DNA from: Ignavibacteria bacterium
GTDB lineage: Bacteria > Bacteroidota > Ignavibacteria > OLB7
Assembly: GCA_020635205.1 (NCBI GenBank)
Contig: JACKAE010000001.1
Span: 372,001-436,000 of the forward strand
Length of the DNA stretch: 64,000 nucleotides
Direction: 5' to 3'
This document shows, one piece after another, positions 18,063 to 26,665 of this stretch. The translations under genes were made by a program, and so were the position numbers. The first letter of the stretch is position 1. Each line of letters starts with the position of its first letter. The notes beneath the pieces are model-generated. The model was not told where the DNA came from. It did not search any database and worked only from the letters and a program-made list of their open reading frames with translations.

Positions 18063-18491
18063 CTAACGGTTAAGCAGATCGGCACCCCGAAGGATGGTGA
18101 TCTTGCCTGTTGTGGATGGATCAGTGAATTGTCTATTGGGACCACGTAGAGAACCACAGGAAGAAACTCCTTCCTTGCTCTTATCAAACTCAAACCCTTG
18201 AGAGACAACACTTTCCTGAAGAACAACAATGGCAGTTAGAGCATCTGGATGGGTCAACGAGGTAACACGAATCTGGTAAGATCCCGGCATCAAGCCCTGT
18301 ATAACATACTTCCCATCAGCATTAGTAGAAGCTCCTCGCGATGTGCCGAGCACAAGTACAGTAGCACCCGGAATAGGCTCTCCGTTAGAATCGAGGACAG
18401 CCCCCTGCAACGTACAAGTAGACTGCGCCTGGAGTGCGGCAGCAACAACAAAGAAGGCGAGGATGGCGAGTAGAACAAGCACCTGTTTCAT
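18063..18491 (-). CDS. Short secreted carboxypeptidase-regulatory-like protein, truncated relative to neighbours
   Basis: 142 residues: signal peptide (to about LQAQ), one CarboxypepD_reg-like domain (about 24-100) and a tail ending TTGKITILRGADLLNR. The end matches the point in the two downstream paralogs (TTGKVTELSAEDLL and GSVRELTAEELLN) where the plug-like segment begins, so it equals their N-terminal module alone. It has a good GGAGGT site. It could be a functional single-domain protein or a decayed copy that lost its C-terminus. It is the first gene of the minus-strand run and faces the TetR operon. Confidence 0.75.
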   Translation of the reverse strand: MKQVLVLLAILAFFVVAAALQAQSTCTLQGAVLDSNGEPIPGATVLVLGTSRGASTNADGKYVIQGLMPGSYQIRVTSLTHPDALTAIVVLQESVVSQGFEFDKSKEGVSSCGSLRGPNRQFTDPSTTGKITILRGADLLNR

Positions 18492-18843
18492 AGTGCACCT
18501 CCGTTGGGTAAAGGATTCTCAGGAACGTAGGACAATCTAAAGACCGTCTTGCGCCAACATACCAGCGAAGGAGAAGAAGGTTACTCGCATGTACCGATCA
18601 ACATGCAAAAATGGGATCGCTCTATCTTTCAAATCGTCTTCTTAACTCTCTCCAACGATGAGAAGAGTTTACCATACAGTCGCGTTGAGAGTAGATAGGT
18701 AGAGTGACGAGAATCCAACTCTACGAACATCAACATTCCTTCTCCTGCAAATCTTATTCGCGAGATTCTGCAACTCCATTTGGCTACAAGTTGAAGAGAG
18801 GTTATGTTTGTATTTAACCAAACGGTTAAACCTATTGGATAAC
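18492..18843. promoter_or_regulatory. Divergent promoter region
   Basis: 352 nt between the minus-strand vWA/carboxypeptidase-like cluster and the plus-strand TetR operon. It must hold both promoters. The only distinct site seen is the palindrome at 18813-18830 next to the TetR gene. Confidence 0.6.
18813..18830 (+). promoter_or_regulatory. Palindromic operator for the TetR-type regulator
   Basis: Perfect inverted repeat TTTAACC-AAAC-GGTTAAA ending 13 nt before the regulator's ATG. Autoregulation through such a site is usual for TetR proteins. Its position argues against any start upstream of 18844. Confidence 0.75.
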
Positions 18844-19479
18844 ATGAAGGAAGAACGGGACATCACTACAGAGCAGCGCATCTTGAAAGCTGCGCGAAAG
18901 GTATTTATCGAGTACGGGTTCAACGGAGCGCGAATGCAGCTGATTGCCGATGAAGCCGGAATTAACAAGGCTCTTCTCCACTACTACTTCCGCTCGAAAG
19001 AACAGTTGTTCGACGTAGTCTTCACCGACTTACTCGCGCGGTTTCAGATCGCCTTCTTCACTATCCTCGCATCAGACAAACCTTTGATTGAGAAAATTCG
19101 ATTGATGGTTGAAGAAGATATTGAACTTCTGATGAAGCACCCAGAGATGCCTCTCTTCATCATTTCAGAAGTAGCTCGCAACCCCGAAAAGACTGCCCGA
19201 CGTGCTAACGCCGCGAAGATATCCAGTCTGTTCAAAGAGTTCTCCCGGCAGGTAAAGGAGGGGATAGCCGAGGGAGAAATTCGTGAGGTAGACCCGATAG
19301 ATTTGTTGATGAACATCTTATCCCTCAACCGTTTCCCTTTTATTGGGAAGCCGATGATCCAATCAGTGATTGGTCTCAGCGACGACCGATTCCAGAAGCT
19401 GATGAAATCGAGAAAGAGAAGTGTCGCTGAATTGATTATCGGAGACTTGAAGAACAGAACAACGACAGGTGGGAAATGA
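18844..19479 (+). CDS. TetR/AcrR-family transcriptional regulator
   Basis: N-terminal helix-turn-helix (about 10-55: RILKAARKVFIEYGFNGARM, then IADEAGINKALLHYYF), followed by a ligand-binding domain. The start at 18844 is chosen because the operator-like palindrome lies just upstream and the HTH begins at the usual distance; 211 residues. Its stop overlaps the start of the HlyD gene by 4 nt (ATGA), so it heads the export operon 18844-24343 and probably represses it until an exported compound binds. Confidence 0.9.
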   Translation: MKEERDITTEQRILKAARKVFIEYGFNGARMQLIADEAGINKALLHYYFRSKEQLFDVVFTDLLARFQIAFFTILASDKPLIEKIRLMVEEDIELLMKHPEMPLFIISEVARNPEKTARRANAAKISSLFKEFSRQVKEGIAEGEIREVDPIDLLMNILSLNRFPFIGKPMIQSVIGLSDDRFQKLMKSRKRSVAELIIGDLKNRTTTGGK

Positions 19480-20375
19480 ACAGACGGAGAATAATCTCTA
19501 CACTACTTCCTCTCCTCTTGCTGATAGGTGGATGTAGTGCCGACGAACAAGCATTCGATGCAGAGGGAGTTTTCGAGGCAGACGAGCTGATTGTCTCTTC
19601 AGAAGTTGGAGGGCGCATAGTTCAATTCAACGTAAAGGAGGGAAGCACTCTGCACGCAGACGAGGTTGTCGGTTCGATAGACGACACACAACTTCAATTG
19701 CAGAAGAAACAACTGCAAGCACAGATTCGCGCAACGCTGAGCCAGACTCCCGACGTGGCGGCACAGCTTGCGTCGCTTCAAGAGAGTGTGGCGGCAACCA
19801 AACGGGAAAAAGAACGGCTATCACCACTTGTAGAGGCTGGAGCAATCCCCCGCAAACAACTCGACGACGCGGAGACGCAACTTGAGCTTGCCCGCAAGCA
19901 ACTGGAAGCTGTGGAGTCATCCCTCGGCATTACCAAGCAGAGTCTGAGAGCGCAGACCCAACCCATCACTGCACAGATCGAGCAAGTGAACGACCAGATT
20001 GCCCGCACCACACTTATCAACCCAATTGACGGAACTGTTCTGGCACGGTATGCCGAGCAAGAAGAGATCACCGCCCCAGGAAAAGCTCTCTACAAGATTG
20101 CAAACCTTTCCACGATGACTCTGCGAGCCTACGTCGATGGGGGAGCCTTCTCCAGAATCAAGTTGGGAGATTCCGTTCAGGTCTTCGTCGACGATGGCTC
20201 TGAGGGGTACAGAGAATTCACCGGAACAATTTCGTGGATTGCGAACGAAGCTGAGTTCACACCGAAGACAATCCGAACAAAAGATGAACGGGCAAACTTA
20301 GTTTACGCTGTCAAAATCACAGTTCCGAACAATGGCTCGCTGAAGATCGGTATGTATGGTGAGGTAAAGTTCTGA
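19476..20375 (+). CDS. HlyD-family membrane fusion lipoprotein
   Basis: Periplasmic adaptor of an export pump. Signal with lipobox LIGGC (Cys20), biotinyl-lipoyl-like halves (about 35-70 and 175-205, with GGRIVQFNVKEGSTL and LINPIDGTVLARYAEQEE) flanking a coiled coil (about 75-165). It overlaps both neighbours (4 nt with TetR, 1 nt with the ATPase). The order TetR-HlyD-ABC-ABC-ABC2-ABC2 resembles the E. coli ybhGFSR-type exporters. Confidence 0.88.
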   Translation: MNRRRIISTLLPLLLLIGGCSADEQAFDAEGVFEADELIVSSEVGGRIVQFNVKEGSTLHADEVVGSIDDTQLQLQKKQLQAQIRATLSQTPDVAAQLASLQESVAATKREKERLSPLVEAGAIPRKQLDDAETQLELARKQLEAVESSLGITKQSLRAQTQPITAQIEQVNDQIARTTLINPIDGTVLARYAEQEEITAPGKALYKIANLSTMTLRAYVDGGAFSRIKLGDSVQVFVDDGSEGYREFTGTISWIANEAEFTPKTIRTKDERANLVYAVKITVPNNGSLKIGMYGEVKF

Positions 20376-21310
20376 TGGATTCGGCACTCCACGTGAACCA
20401 ACTTGTGATGACCTACGGCAAAGGAAAGGTCACAGCCCTGAACGATATTTCTTTTGACGTAGAGAGGGGAGAGCTTTTCGGTCTGATTGGTCCCGACGGT
20501 GCGGGGAAGACAACTCTCTTCCGTCTCCTCACCTCGCTTCTTATTCCTGACTCCGGCACTGCTCACGTCGACGGCTTCGACATCGTTAAAGACTACAAAG
20601 AAATTCGCCGACGTGTTGGATATATGCCGGGACGATTTTCTCTCTACCAAGACCTGACAATCGAAGAGAACCTGAACTTCTTCGCCCGTGTTTTCAAGAC
20701 AACTATTGAGGAGAACTACGATCTAATTCGTGACATCTACGTGCAGATCGAGCCGTTCAAAAAACGCCGAGCAGGAAAGCTCTCGGGTGGTATGAAGCAG
20801 AAGTTGGCACTCTGCTGTGCCCTCATCCACAAGCCTTCGATACTCTTTTTAGATGAACCGACAACCGGAGTTGATCCGGTTTCACGCAAAGAGTTTTGGG
20901 AGATGCTCAAGCGCCTGAAGGAGCGACAAATCACCATCCTCGTCTCCACACCCTATATGGACGAAGCCGCGTTGTGCGATCGAATTGCGCTGATGCAGTC
21001 AGGCAAGATTCTCTCCATCGCCTCACCAGTCCAGACTCTCGCAAACTACGAGCACCTCCTCTACGCAGTTCGAGCGGACGGAATGTATCGGCTCCTAAAC
21101 GATCTGCGGGCAGCCCCCTTTACCGAGCGATGCTATGCCTTCGGTGAATCGCACCATCTTCTTCCAGCTTACCCTAATCTTTCAGAATCAGACGTTCGGA
21201 ATTACCTGGACGAGAAGAACTATACCAACCTCGAGATCGAACAAATCACTCCCGGGATTGAAGATGTCTTCATGGCACTGTTAGAGAAAGGAAGCGAGGA
21301 GGTAGCGTGA
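20375..21310 (+). CDS. ABC exporter ATP-binding protein 1
   Basis: Walker A GPDGAGKT at 39-46, signature LSGGMKQKL, Walker B with DEPTTGVDP and an H-loop region STPYMDEA, where the usual switch His is replaced by Pro-Tyr context. 311 residues with a C-terminal extension of about 80 that ends in the typical PGIEDVFMALL. It forms a likely heterodimer with the next gene, overlapping by 4 nt (GTGA). Confidence 0.92.
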   Translation: MDSALHVNQLVMTYGKGKVTALNDISFDVERGELFGLIGPDGAGKTTLFRLLTSLLIPDSGTAHVDGFDIVKDYKEIRRRVGYMPGRFSLYQDLTIEENLNFFARVFKTTIEENYDLIRDIYVQIEPFKKRRAGKLSGGMKQKLALCCALIHKPSILFLDEPTTGVDPVSRKEFWEMLKRLKERQITILVSTPYMDEAALCDRIALMQSGKILSIASPVQTLANYEHLLYAVRADGMYRLLNDLRAAPFTERCYAFGESHHLLPAYPNLSESDVRNYLDEKNYTNLEIEQITPGIEDVFMALLEKGSEEVA

Positions 21311-22071
21311 GCGAAGTAGATAACAAAACTATCCCGCCAGTAATCAGCGTCGAAGGACTGACAAAACAGTTCGGGAACTTCAAAGCAGTTGACGACATTA
21401 CGTTCGATGTGGCGAAGGGAGAAATCTTCGGATTCCTCGGAGCAAACGGCGCGGGGAAGACAACGGCAATGAAGATGCTCATCGGTATCTGGAAACCAAC
21501 CTCGGGAGAAGGAAAGGTTGCCGGATATGACATCTACTCGGAGACCGAAAAGATCAAGCGGAACATTGGCTACATGAGCCAGCGATTCTCTCTCTACGAA
21601 GATCTCACTGTCTGGGAAAACATCCGATTCTTCGGCGGCATCTACGGTCTCACGCGGGAGGAGCTTCGTGAGAAGGGGAGTGCTCTAATCGATCGCCTCG
21701 GGATGGGGGAAAAGAAAGGATCGCTCGTCGCATCGCTCCCACTCGGCTGGAAGCAGAAGCTCTCATTCTCCATTGCGATTCTCCACACTCCACAAATCGT
21801 CTTCCTCGACGAACCGACCGGAGGAGTGGATCCGATTACCCGACGCCAGTTTTGGGAGATGATTTACGAGGCTGCCGACCGTGACATTACCGTCTTCGTT
21901 ACCACACACTATATGGACGAAGCCGAGTACTGCAACCGAGTATCGATCATGGTCGACGGTCGGATTGAGGCACTCGACAAACCGGCACAACTCCGAAAAG
22001 ATTTCAACGCCGAATCAATGGATCAAGTCTTTACCAGCTTAGCCCGCAAGGCAACGCGGAGTGCAGACTAA
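21307..22071 (+). CDS. ABC exporter ATP-binding protein 2
   Basis: GTG start inside the previous stop. Walker A GANGAGKT at 45-52, Walker B with DEPTGGVDP and H-loop TTHYMDEA are intact. The signature reads LPLGWKQKL instead of LSGGQ, a variant I associate with the second ATPase of YbhF-like exporters. With one canonical and one variant signature, the pair probably has unequal ATP sites. In E. coli YbhF the two ATPases are one fused protein; here they are separate. Confidence 0.9.
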   Translation: MSEVDNKTIPPVISVEGLTKQFGNFKAVDDITFDVAKGEIFGFLGANGAGKTTAMKMLIGIWKPTSGEGKVAGYDIYSETEKIKRNIGYMSQRFSLYEDLTVWENIRFFGGIYGLTREELREKGSALIDRLGMGEKKGSLVASLPLGWKQKLSFSIAILHTPQIVFLDEPTGGVDPITRRQFWEMIYEAADRDITVFVTTHYMDEAEYCNRVSIMVDGRIEALDKPAQLRKDFNAESMDQVFTSLARKATRSAD

Positions 22072-22099
22072 CCACAAATCTATCGGAAGAGAAGAATCA

Positions 22100-23206
22100 A
22101 TGCAGTTGCTTCTAACATTCATCGCAAAGGAGTTCAAGCATATTCTGCGGGATAAGCGGACGCTCCTTATTCTTTTCGGTCTACCGATTGTTCAAATTCT
22201 GCTCTTTGGCTTTGCTTTGACAAACGAGGTAAAGAATTCACGAATTGCCATCCTGGATCACTCGACCGATGAGATGACCCTCCAGATCGCGAATCGTCTC
22301 TCTGCAAGCGCATACTTTGACGTTGATCGAATGCTTCAACGAGAAGAAGAGATCGATGCAGTTTTTAGGAGAGATGAAGTGAAGATGGTGATTGTCTTCC
22401 CCTCGAACTTTCGTGAGACTCTTCTCCACACACACAAAGCCGACATCCAGTTGATTATTGACGGGAGCGACCCGAATACGGCTACCTCCATCCTCAACTA
22501 CGCAACGGCAATTATTAACGATTATCAAGAGAGCCTTCAAGGGAACCCATCACTCCCACTCACCATCACAACCGAGACCCGAATGCTCTACAACCCTCAA
22601 CTGAAAGGCTCCTACAACTTTGTCCCCGGAGTTATCGCACTCATCCTAATGCTCGTCTGCGTGCTGATGACATCGGTTGCAATCGTTCGGGAGAAGGAGC
22701 TTGGAACGATGGAAGTTCTCCTCGTCTCTCCAATGCGGCCAGCCATTCTGATTATCGCGAAGATGGTTCCATACCTTGTTCTCTCCTTTGTTATTGTCGG
22801 CATCATTCTCGTGATGGGAGTAACGCTGCTCGACGTTCCGATTCGAGGGAGCCTCCCTCTCCTGCTCGGGGAGAGTCTCCTCTTCATTCTCACCTGCCTC
22901 GCTATCGGTCTGCTCATCTCCAACTTTACCCGAACACAGCAGACCGCTATGCTTATTACCTTACTCGGAATGATGATGCCGACACTCGTCTTCAGTGGCT
23001 TCATGTTCCCCATCGAGAACATGCCGATCCCGCTGCAACTCATCTCGAACGCCATTCCGTCGAAGTGGTATTTCTACGTAGTGCAGGCAATTATGATAAA
23101 GGGACTCCACATCGAGAGCATCTGGCGGGAGACGCTGATCCTCACCGGCATGACCCTCTTCTTCCTCCTTGTCAGCCTTAAAAAGTTCAGTATCCGTTTA
23201 ACGTAG
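22100..23206 (+). CDS. ABC-2 type permease 1
   Basis: Start at 22100, with AGAGAAG upstream; a GTG at 22061 inside the ATPase gene is less likely. 368 residues with the ABC2_membrane_3 pattern: one N-terminal membrane helix (about 25-42), a large extracytoplasmic domain (about 45-180), then five helices (about 185-365) with the VREKELGTMEVLLVSPMRP coupling motif. It is YbhS/YbhR-like and pairs with the next permease. Confidence 0.9.
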   Translation: MQLLLTFIAKEFKHILRDKRTLLILFGLPIVQILLFGFALTNEVKNSRIAILDHSTDEMTLQIANRLSASAYFDVDRMLQREEEIDAVFRRDEVKMVIVFPSNFRETLLHTHKADIQLIIDGSDPNTATSILNYATAIINDYQESLQGNPSLPLTITTETRMLYNPQLKGSYNFVPGVIALILMLVCVLMTSVAIVREKELGTMEVLLVSPMRPAILIIAKMVPYLVLSFVIVGIILVMGVTLLDVPIRGSLPLLLGESLLFILTCLAIGLLISNFTRTQQTAMLITLLGMMMPTLVFSGFMFPIENMPIPLQLISNAIPSKWYFYVVQAIMIKGLHIESIWRETLILTGMTLFFLLVSLKKFSIRLT

Positions 23207-23224
23207 GAGAAAGAACAAGAACCT

Positions 23225-24343
23225 ATGCGCACACTACGATTTCTCTTACAAAAAGAATTCCGGCAAATCTTCCGAAACCCGGCAATTGTCCGAATGATTC
23301 TGGTGGCTCCTACCCTCCAACTACTGGTGTTGCCCTTAGCTGCCGACTACGAAGTGAGGAACATCAACCTTGCTGTAATCGACCACGACCACTCCACCTG
23401 GTCCCGCCAACTGACACAAAAGCTTGCCGCCTCCGACCACTTCCAACTTGTAGACTACGAAGAATCGTACCGTGCAGGATTTCACTTAGTAGAGCAGAAT
23501 GAGGCCGACATTCTTTTGGAGTTCCCACGCGGTTTTGAACGCGACTTAATTCGGGAAGGAAAGACAACGGTGATGATGTCTGCAAACGCTGTCAACAGTG
23601 TGAAGGGGGGATTGGGAACCGCCTACGCACTGAACATCATAGGTTCGTTCAACAAGAATATTTTGACGGAGATGATGCCAACACCGGCAGTCAGTCCGGG
23701 AGAGCAGATCGGCGTTGTCTCCTCTGTTCGATTCAATCCGCTTCAGACATATCCCCTTTTCATGGCTCCCGGAATCCTCGCAGTTCTGTTGACGATGGTC
23801 GGAGCCTTTCTTGCTGCCCTCAACATCGTGCGGGAGAAGGAGATTGGAACGATTGAACAAATCAACGTTACTCCAATCCACAAATGGCAGTTTGTTCTCG
23901 GGAAGTTGATTCCCTTCTGGGTGTTGGGGCTTGTAGCTATGACAGTTGGGTTGACAGCCGCCTACTTCGCGTACGACATCGTCCCCCTCGGCGGCTACCT
24001 CGTGATCTATGCCTTCGCTGCCGTCTACATGGTGGCCGTTCTCGGATTTGGTCTCCTGATTTCAACACTCGCCGAAACCCAGCAGCAGGCAATGTTCATC
24101 TCTTTCTTCTTCATGATGATCTTTATTCTCCTCGGTGGACTCTACACACCGATTAACTCCATGCCGGAGTGGGCAATCACGTTGACGAAGTTCAACCCGG
24201 CTGCCTACTTTATCCGCGTGATGCGGATGGTTGTGCTGAAGGGGAGTACGTTTGCAGATCTCTGGCCAGACTTCAAAACGATGGGAATCTTTGCGTTGGT
24301 ATTAAATAGCTTAGCAGTCCTGAACTATAGGAAGAGAACGTGA
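23225..24343 (+). CDS. ABC-2 type permease 2
   Basis: 372 residues with the same plan as the previous permease: helix near 20-40, soluble loop, then five helices, with coupling motif VREKEIGTIEQINVTPI at about 204. Starts 18 nt after its neighbour. It is the last gene of the export operon and is followed by an interspersed repeat rather than a clear terminator. Confidence 0.9.
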   Translation: MRTLRFLLQKEFRQIFRNPAIVRMILVAPTLQLLVLPLAADYEVRNINLAVIDHDHSTWSRQLTQKLAASDHFQLVDYEESYRAGFHLVEQNEADILLEFPRGFERDLIREGKTTVMMSANAVNSVKGGLGTAYALNIIGSFNKNILTEMMPTPAVSPGEQIGVVSSVRFNPLQTYPLFMAPGILAVLLTMVGAFLAALNIVREKEIGTIEQINVTPIHKWQFVLGKLIPFWVLGLVAMTVGLTAAYFAYDIVPLGGYLVIYAFAAVYMVAVLGFGLLISTLAETQQQAMFISFFFMMIFILLGGLYTPINSMPEWAITLTKFNPAAYFIRVMRMVVLKGSTFADLWPDFKTMGIFALVLNSLAVLNYRKRT

Positions 24344-24387
24344 GGAGACTCCAACTCTGATTCATTCTAATTGCCTTACATCTACTC

Positions 24388-24560
24388 CGTGGGGTGGGGT
24401 GCAGCCTGCGGCTTTCTCCACGGCTACATGTCACTCCTCTCTCCGGGCTGCTCGATTGTTGATTGCTTCCCAGTTCATATCGAACTGCCCCGAAGGGGCT
24501 ACCGATATGTAGCCGGGGACAAAGTCCCCGAGAATGAACGAGCAGAGATGTCAACTACTC
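24388..24560. repeat. Interspersed REP-like repeat, isolated copy
   Basis: Contains the same modules as the cluster at 50-51.6 kb: a GTGGGG...CCACGG hairpin with GCAGCCTGCGGCTTT in its arm, a CCCCGAAGGGG hairpin, CTACCGATA, and a CCGGGGAC...GTCCCCG hairpin. It lies between the ABC operon and the WYL regulator. Short open frames through it are artefacts of the repeat. Confidence 0.8.
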
Positions 24561-24635
24561 CCACCGAACCTCGTAATTTCCCGGCTCGCCTAAGAGACAA
24601 CGAGAATAAATTTCAACATTTCAGTAGATCAACTC

Positions 24636-25595
24636 GTGACACGACTCAGTAGACTTGTCGGTATTATTCTTCACTTGCAGGGAACGCGCGTTATTCGCGC
24701 CGAGGACATTGCCGACTATTTTGGCGTAAGTGTCCGGACAATCTACCGCGACTTGCGAGCGCTGGAAGATGCTGGCCTTCCAATTGCTGCCGAGGCTGGA
24801 AGAGGCTACAGCCTTCTGGAAGGCTACAACCTTCCCCCTGTCATGTTTACGCAAGAAGAGGCGAGCGCACTCTTAGTTGGTGGCGCGTTGGCTGAACAAC
24901 TGAGTGATCGTTCTCTCCGACCGCACGTCCACTCCGCCCTGATGAAAGTGAAAGCTGTTCTTCCAGACGAAGGGAAAGAGTTCGTGGAGGAACTGAGTCG
25001 AGGAACATCCATCCACTTGCGTAGGATGTTCCCTTCCGACCAAGACAAAGCAAATCTTACCGTAGTGCAGCAAGCTGTGGCAACACGTCGTCTCGTCAGA
25101 ATCACCTACCGGAATAGATCGAAGAGGGTAACAACAGAACGAGAGGTAGAACCACTCGGCGTTGTCTACTACGCCGACAACTGGCACATGCTCGGCTTCT
25201 GCCGTCTACGCCAAGGGATCCGTGACTTTCGTGCAGATTGCATCGAACAGATTGCTCTCCTCGACGAACAGTTTCCAGTCCGAAAAGATTTCGTTTTAGG
25301 AGAACATATGGAAACCTTCTTCAGTGGCAGAGGTGAGTTCCGAAAAATCCATCTACTCTTCCAACCTTGCATTGTTCCCTTCGCCACCGATCGAGATCGA
25401 CTCGGCTTCGTTGAGGAGAGGAAGACTGAGGCCGGGGTTGAAATGGATTTCAACTTTCCTGACCTTAACCATTTCTCCCGCTGGCTGACCCAATTTGGAG
25501 ATGGAGTTGAAGTGTTGGAGCCGGAAGAGCTGAGAGAGCGGGTAAAGAAGTTGGCAGTCGGTATTCTTCAACTGTACGACAAGAACAAGAAGTAA
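24636..25595 (+). CDS. HTH/WYL-domain transcriptional regulator
   Basis: GTG start directly at a DeoR-type winged helix (about 1-60: VIRAEDIADYFGVSVRTIYRDLRAL). The WYL domain spans about 140-230, with YYADNWHMLGFCRLRQGIRDFRADCI-type features (here split: NWHMLGFC and RDFRADCI), then a WCX-type C-terminal part (about 235-315). Usually a regulator sensing a small ligand or nucleic acid. The targets are unknown; it could act on the genes that follow. Confidence 0.88.
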   Translation: MTRLSRLVGIILHLQGTRVIRAEDIADYFGVSVRTIYRDLRALEDAGLPIAAEAGRGYSLLEGYNLPPVMFTQEEASALLVGGALAEQLSDRSLRPHVHSALMKVKAVLPDEGKEFVEELSRGTSIHLRRMFPSDQDKANLTVVQQAVATRRLVRITYRNRSKRVTTEREVEPLGVVYYADNWHMLGFCRLRQGIRDFRADCIEQIALLDEQFPVRKDFVLGEHMETFFSGRGEFRKIHLLFQPCIVPFATDRDRLGFVEERKTEAGVEMDFNFPDLNHFSRWLTQFGDGVEVLEPEELRERVKKLAVGILQLYDKNKK

Positions 25596-25654
25596 ACGTT
25601 TTCAGAAACAGAACTACGATCTACGCACAACTATCAACAATCGTCCACTTTTCT

Positions 25655-25894
25655 ATGCTTCAACTTCGGCCAAACTGCGAGTGCTGCAACCGTAATCTCC
25701 CTCCCGAATCAACCGAGGCAATGATCTGTACTTTCGAGTGTACCTTCTGTCGTGACTGCGTCGAGAATCGCCTGAACGGAGTCTGCCCAAACTGCGGCGG
25801 GAACTTCGCCCCACGTCCGATACGTCCACCTGACCGACTTGAACGCTATCCCCCCTCAACCGAGCGGGTGGTAGTGGAGGGTGGATGTTTGTAG
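25655..25894 (+). CDS. DUF1272 small cysteine-rich protein
   Basis: 79 residues opening LRPNCECCNRNLPPES, then CTFECTFCRDC and CPNCGG: four CxxC-like pairs able to bind two zinc ions in a treble-clef/rubredoxin-like fold. This is the recognisable DUF1272 pattern; function unknown. It follows the WYL regulator by 59 nt. Confidence 0.85.
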   Translation: MLQLRPNCECCNRNLPPESTEAMICTFECTFCRDCVENRLNGVCPNCGGNFAPRPIRPPDRLERYPPSTERVVVEGGCL

Positions 25895-25948
25895 GAGTTG
25901 TGTAGCTTGGAGCGTGGACAAGGAACATTCAACACATGAGAGAAGATC

Positions 25949-26653
25949 ATGCCGGATATCCCTCTATCTTTGAAGCTCGCATTCGTTGGTATTACTGCTG
26001 CTCTGGTCACCTTCCTTCTCGTCTACATCAATCGAGCAACGGGTGAGGGGAGAAGACGCACTGCTGTCTTACGGACAACTCTGCTCCTTTCGGGGTGGCT
26101 TTTGCTAACAGCTATTCTCGCCGGCAGAGGATTCCTCGACGATTTTTCCTCAGTTCCCCCACGCTTCACCATTGTCTTCTTGCCAGCATTCATTGCGATG
26201 ATTCTCCTCGCGGCGCGGCGACCTGTTGTGGAACTCATCGGCAGAGGTTCGATTGCTTGGCTTGTGGGAATTCAAGTTTTTCGACTCTTTTTGGAACTGA
26301 TTCTGCACGAACTCTACAGCCGAGGGATCATCCCCGTGCAGATGACCTTTGAGGGCTTGAACTTCGACATTATCACCGGCATCACTGCCCCCATTGTTGC
26401 CTGGCTCCTCCACCGCAACACTCCATCCGCAGTCAGGATTGCGCAGATATGGAACGTGATGGGTCTGTTGCTCGTGCTGAACATTCTCATTATCTCCTTG
26501 CTCTCTGCACCCGTACCATTCCAAGTTTTTACCGAAGAACCGGCAAACAGAATCGTCGCCGAATTCCCCTTCGTCTGGCTTCCAGCCTTCGTTGTGCCCT
26601 GTGCGATTCTTCTGCATCTTTGGTCGTTGCGTCTCCTTAAGCAGAAGAAATAA
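25949..26653 (+). CDS. Integral membrane protein of unknown function
   Basis: 234 residues with about seven hydrophobic segments (near 7-27, 43-60, 72-90, 98-120, 137-155, 163-185, 205-227). No catalytic or transporter motif that I recognise. The genes on both sides are small stress or metabolism proteins on the same strand with short gaps, so it may be co-transcribed with DinB. Confidence 0.7.
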   Translation: MPDIPLSLKLAFVGITAALVTFLLVYINRATGEGRRRTAVLRTTLLLSGWLLLTAILAGRGFLDDFSSVPPRFTIVFLPAFIAMILLAARRPVVELIGRGSIAWLVGIQVFRLFLELILHELYSRGIIPVQMTFEGLNFDIITGITAPIVAWLLHRNTPSAVRIAQIWNVMGLLLVLNILIISLLSAPVPFQVFTEEPANRIVAEFPFVWLPAFVVPCAILLHLWSLRLLKQKK

Positions 26654-26665
26654 ATTCGACAATCA

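Noticed and set aside
24371..24652. Open frame of 93 codons across the isolated repeat
   Set aside because: It is a translation of the REP-like repeat and the same spurious peptide appears in the 50-kb cluster.
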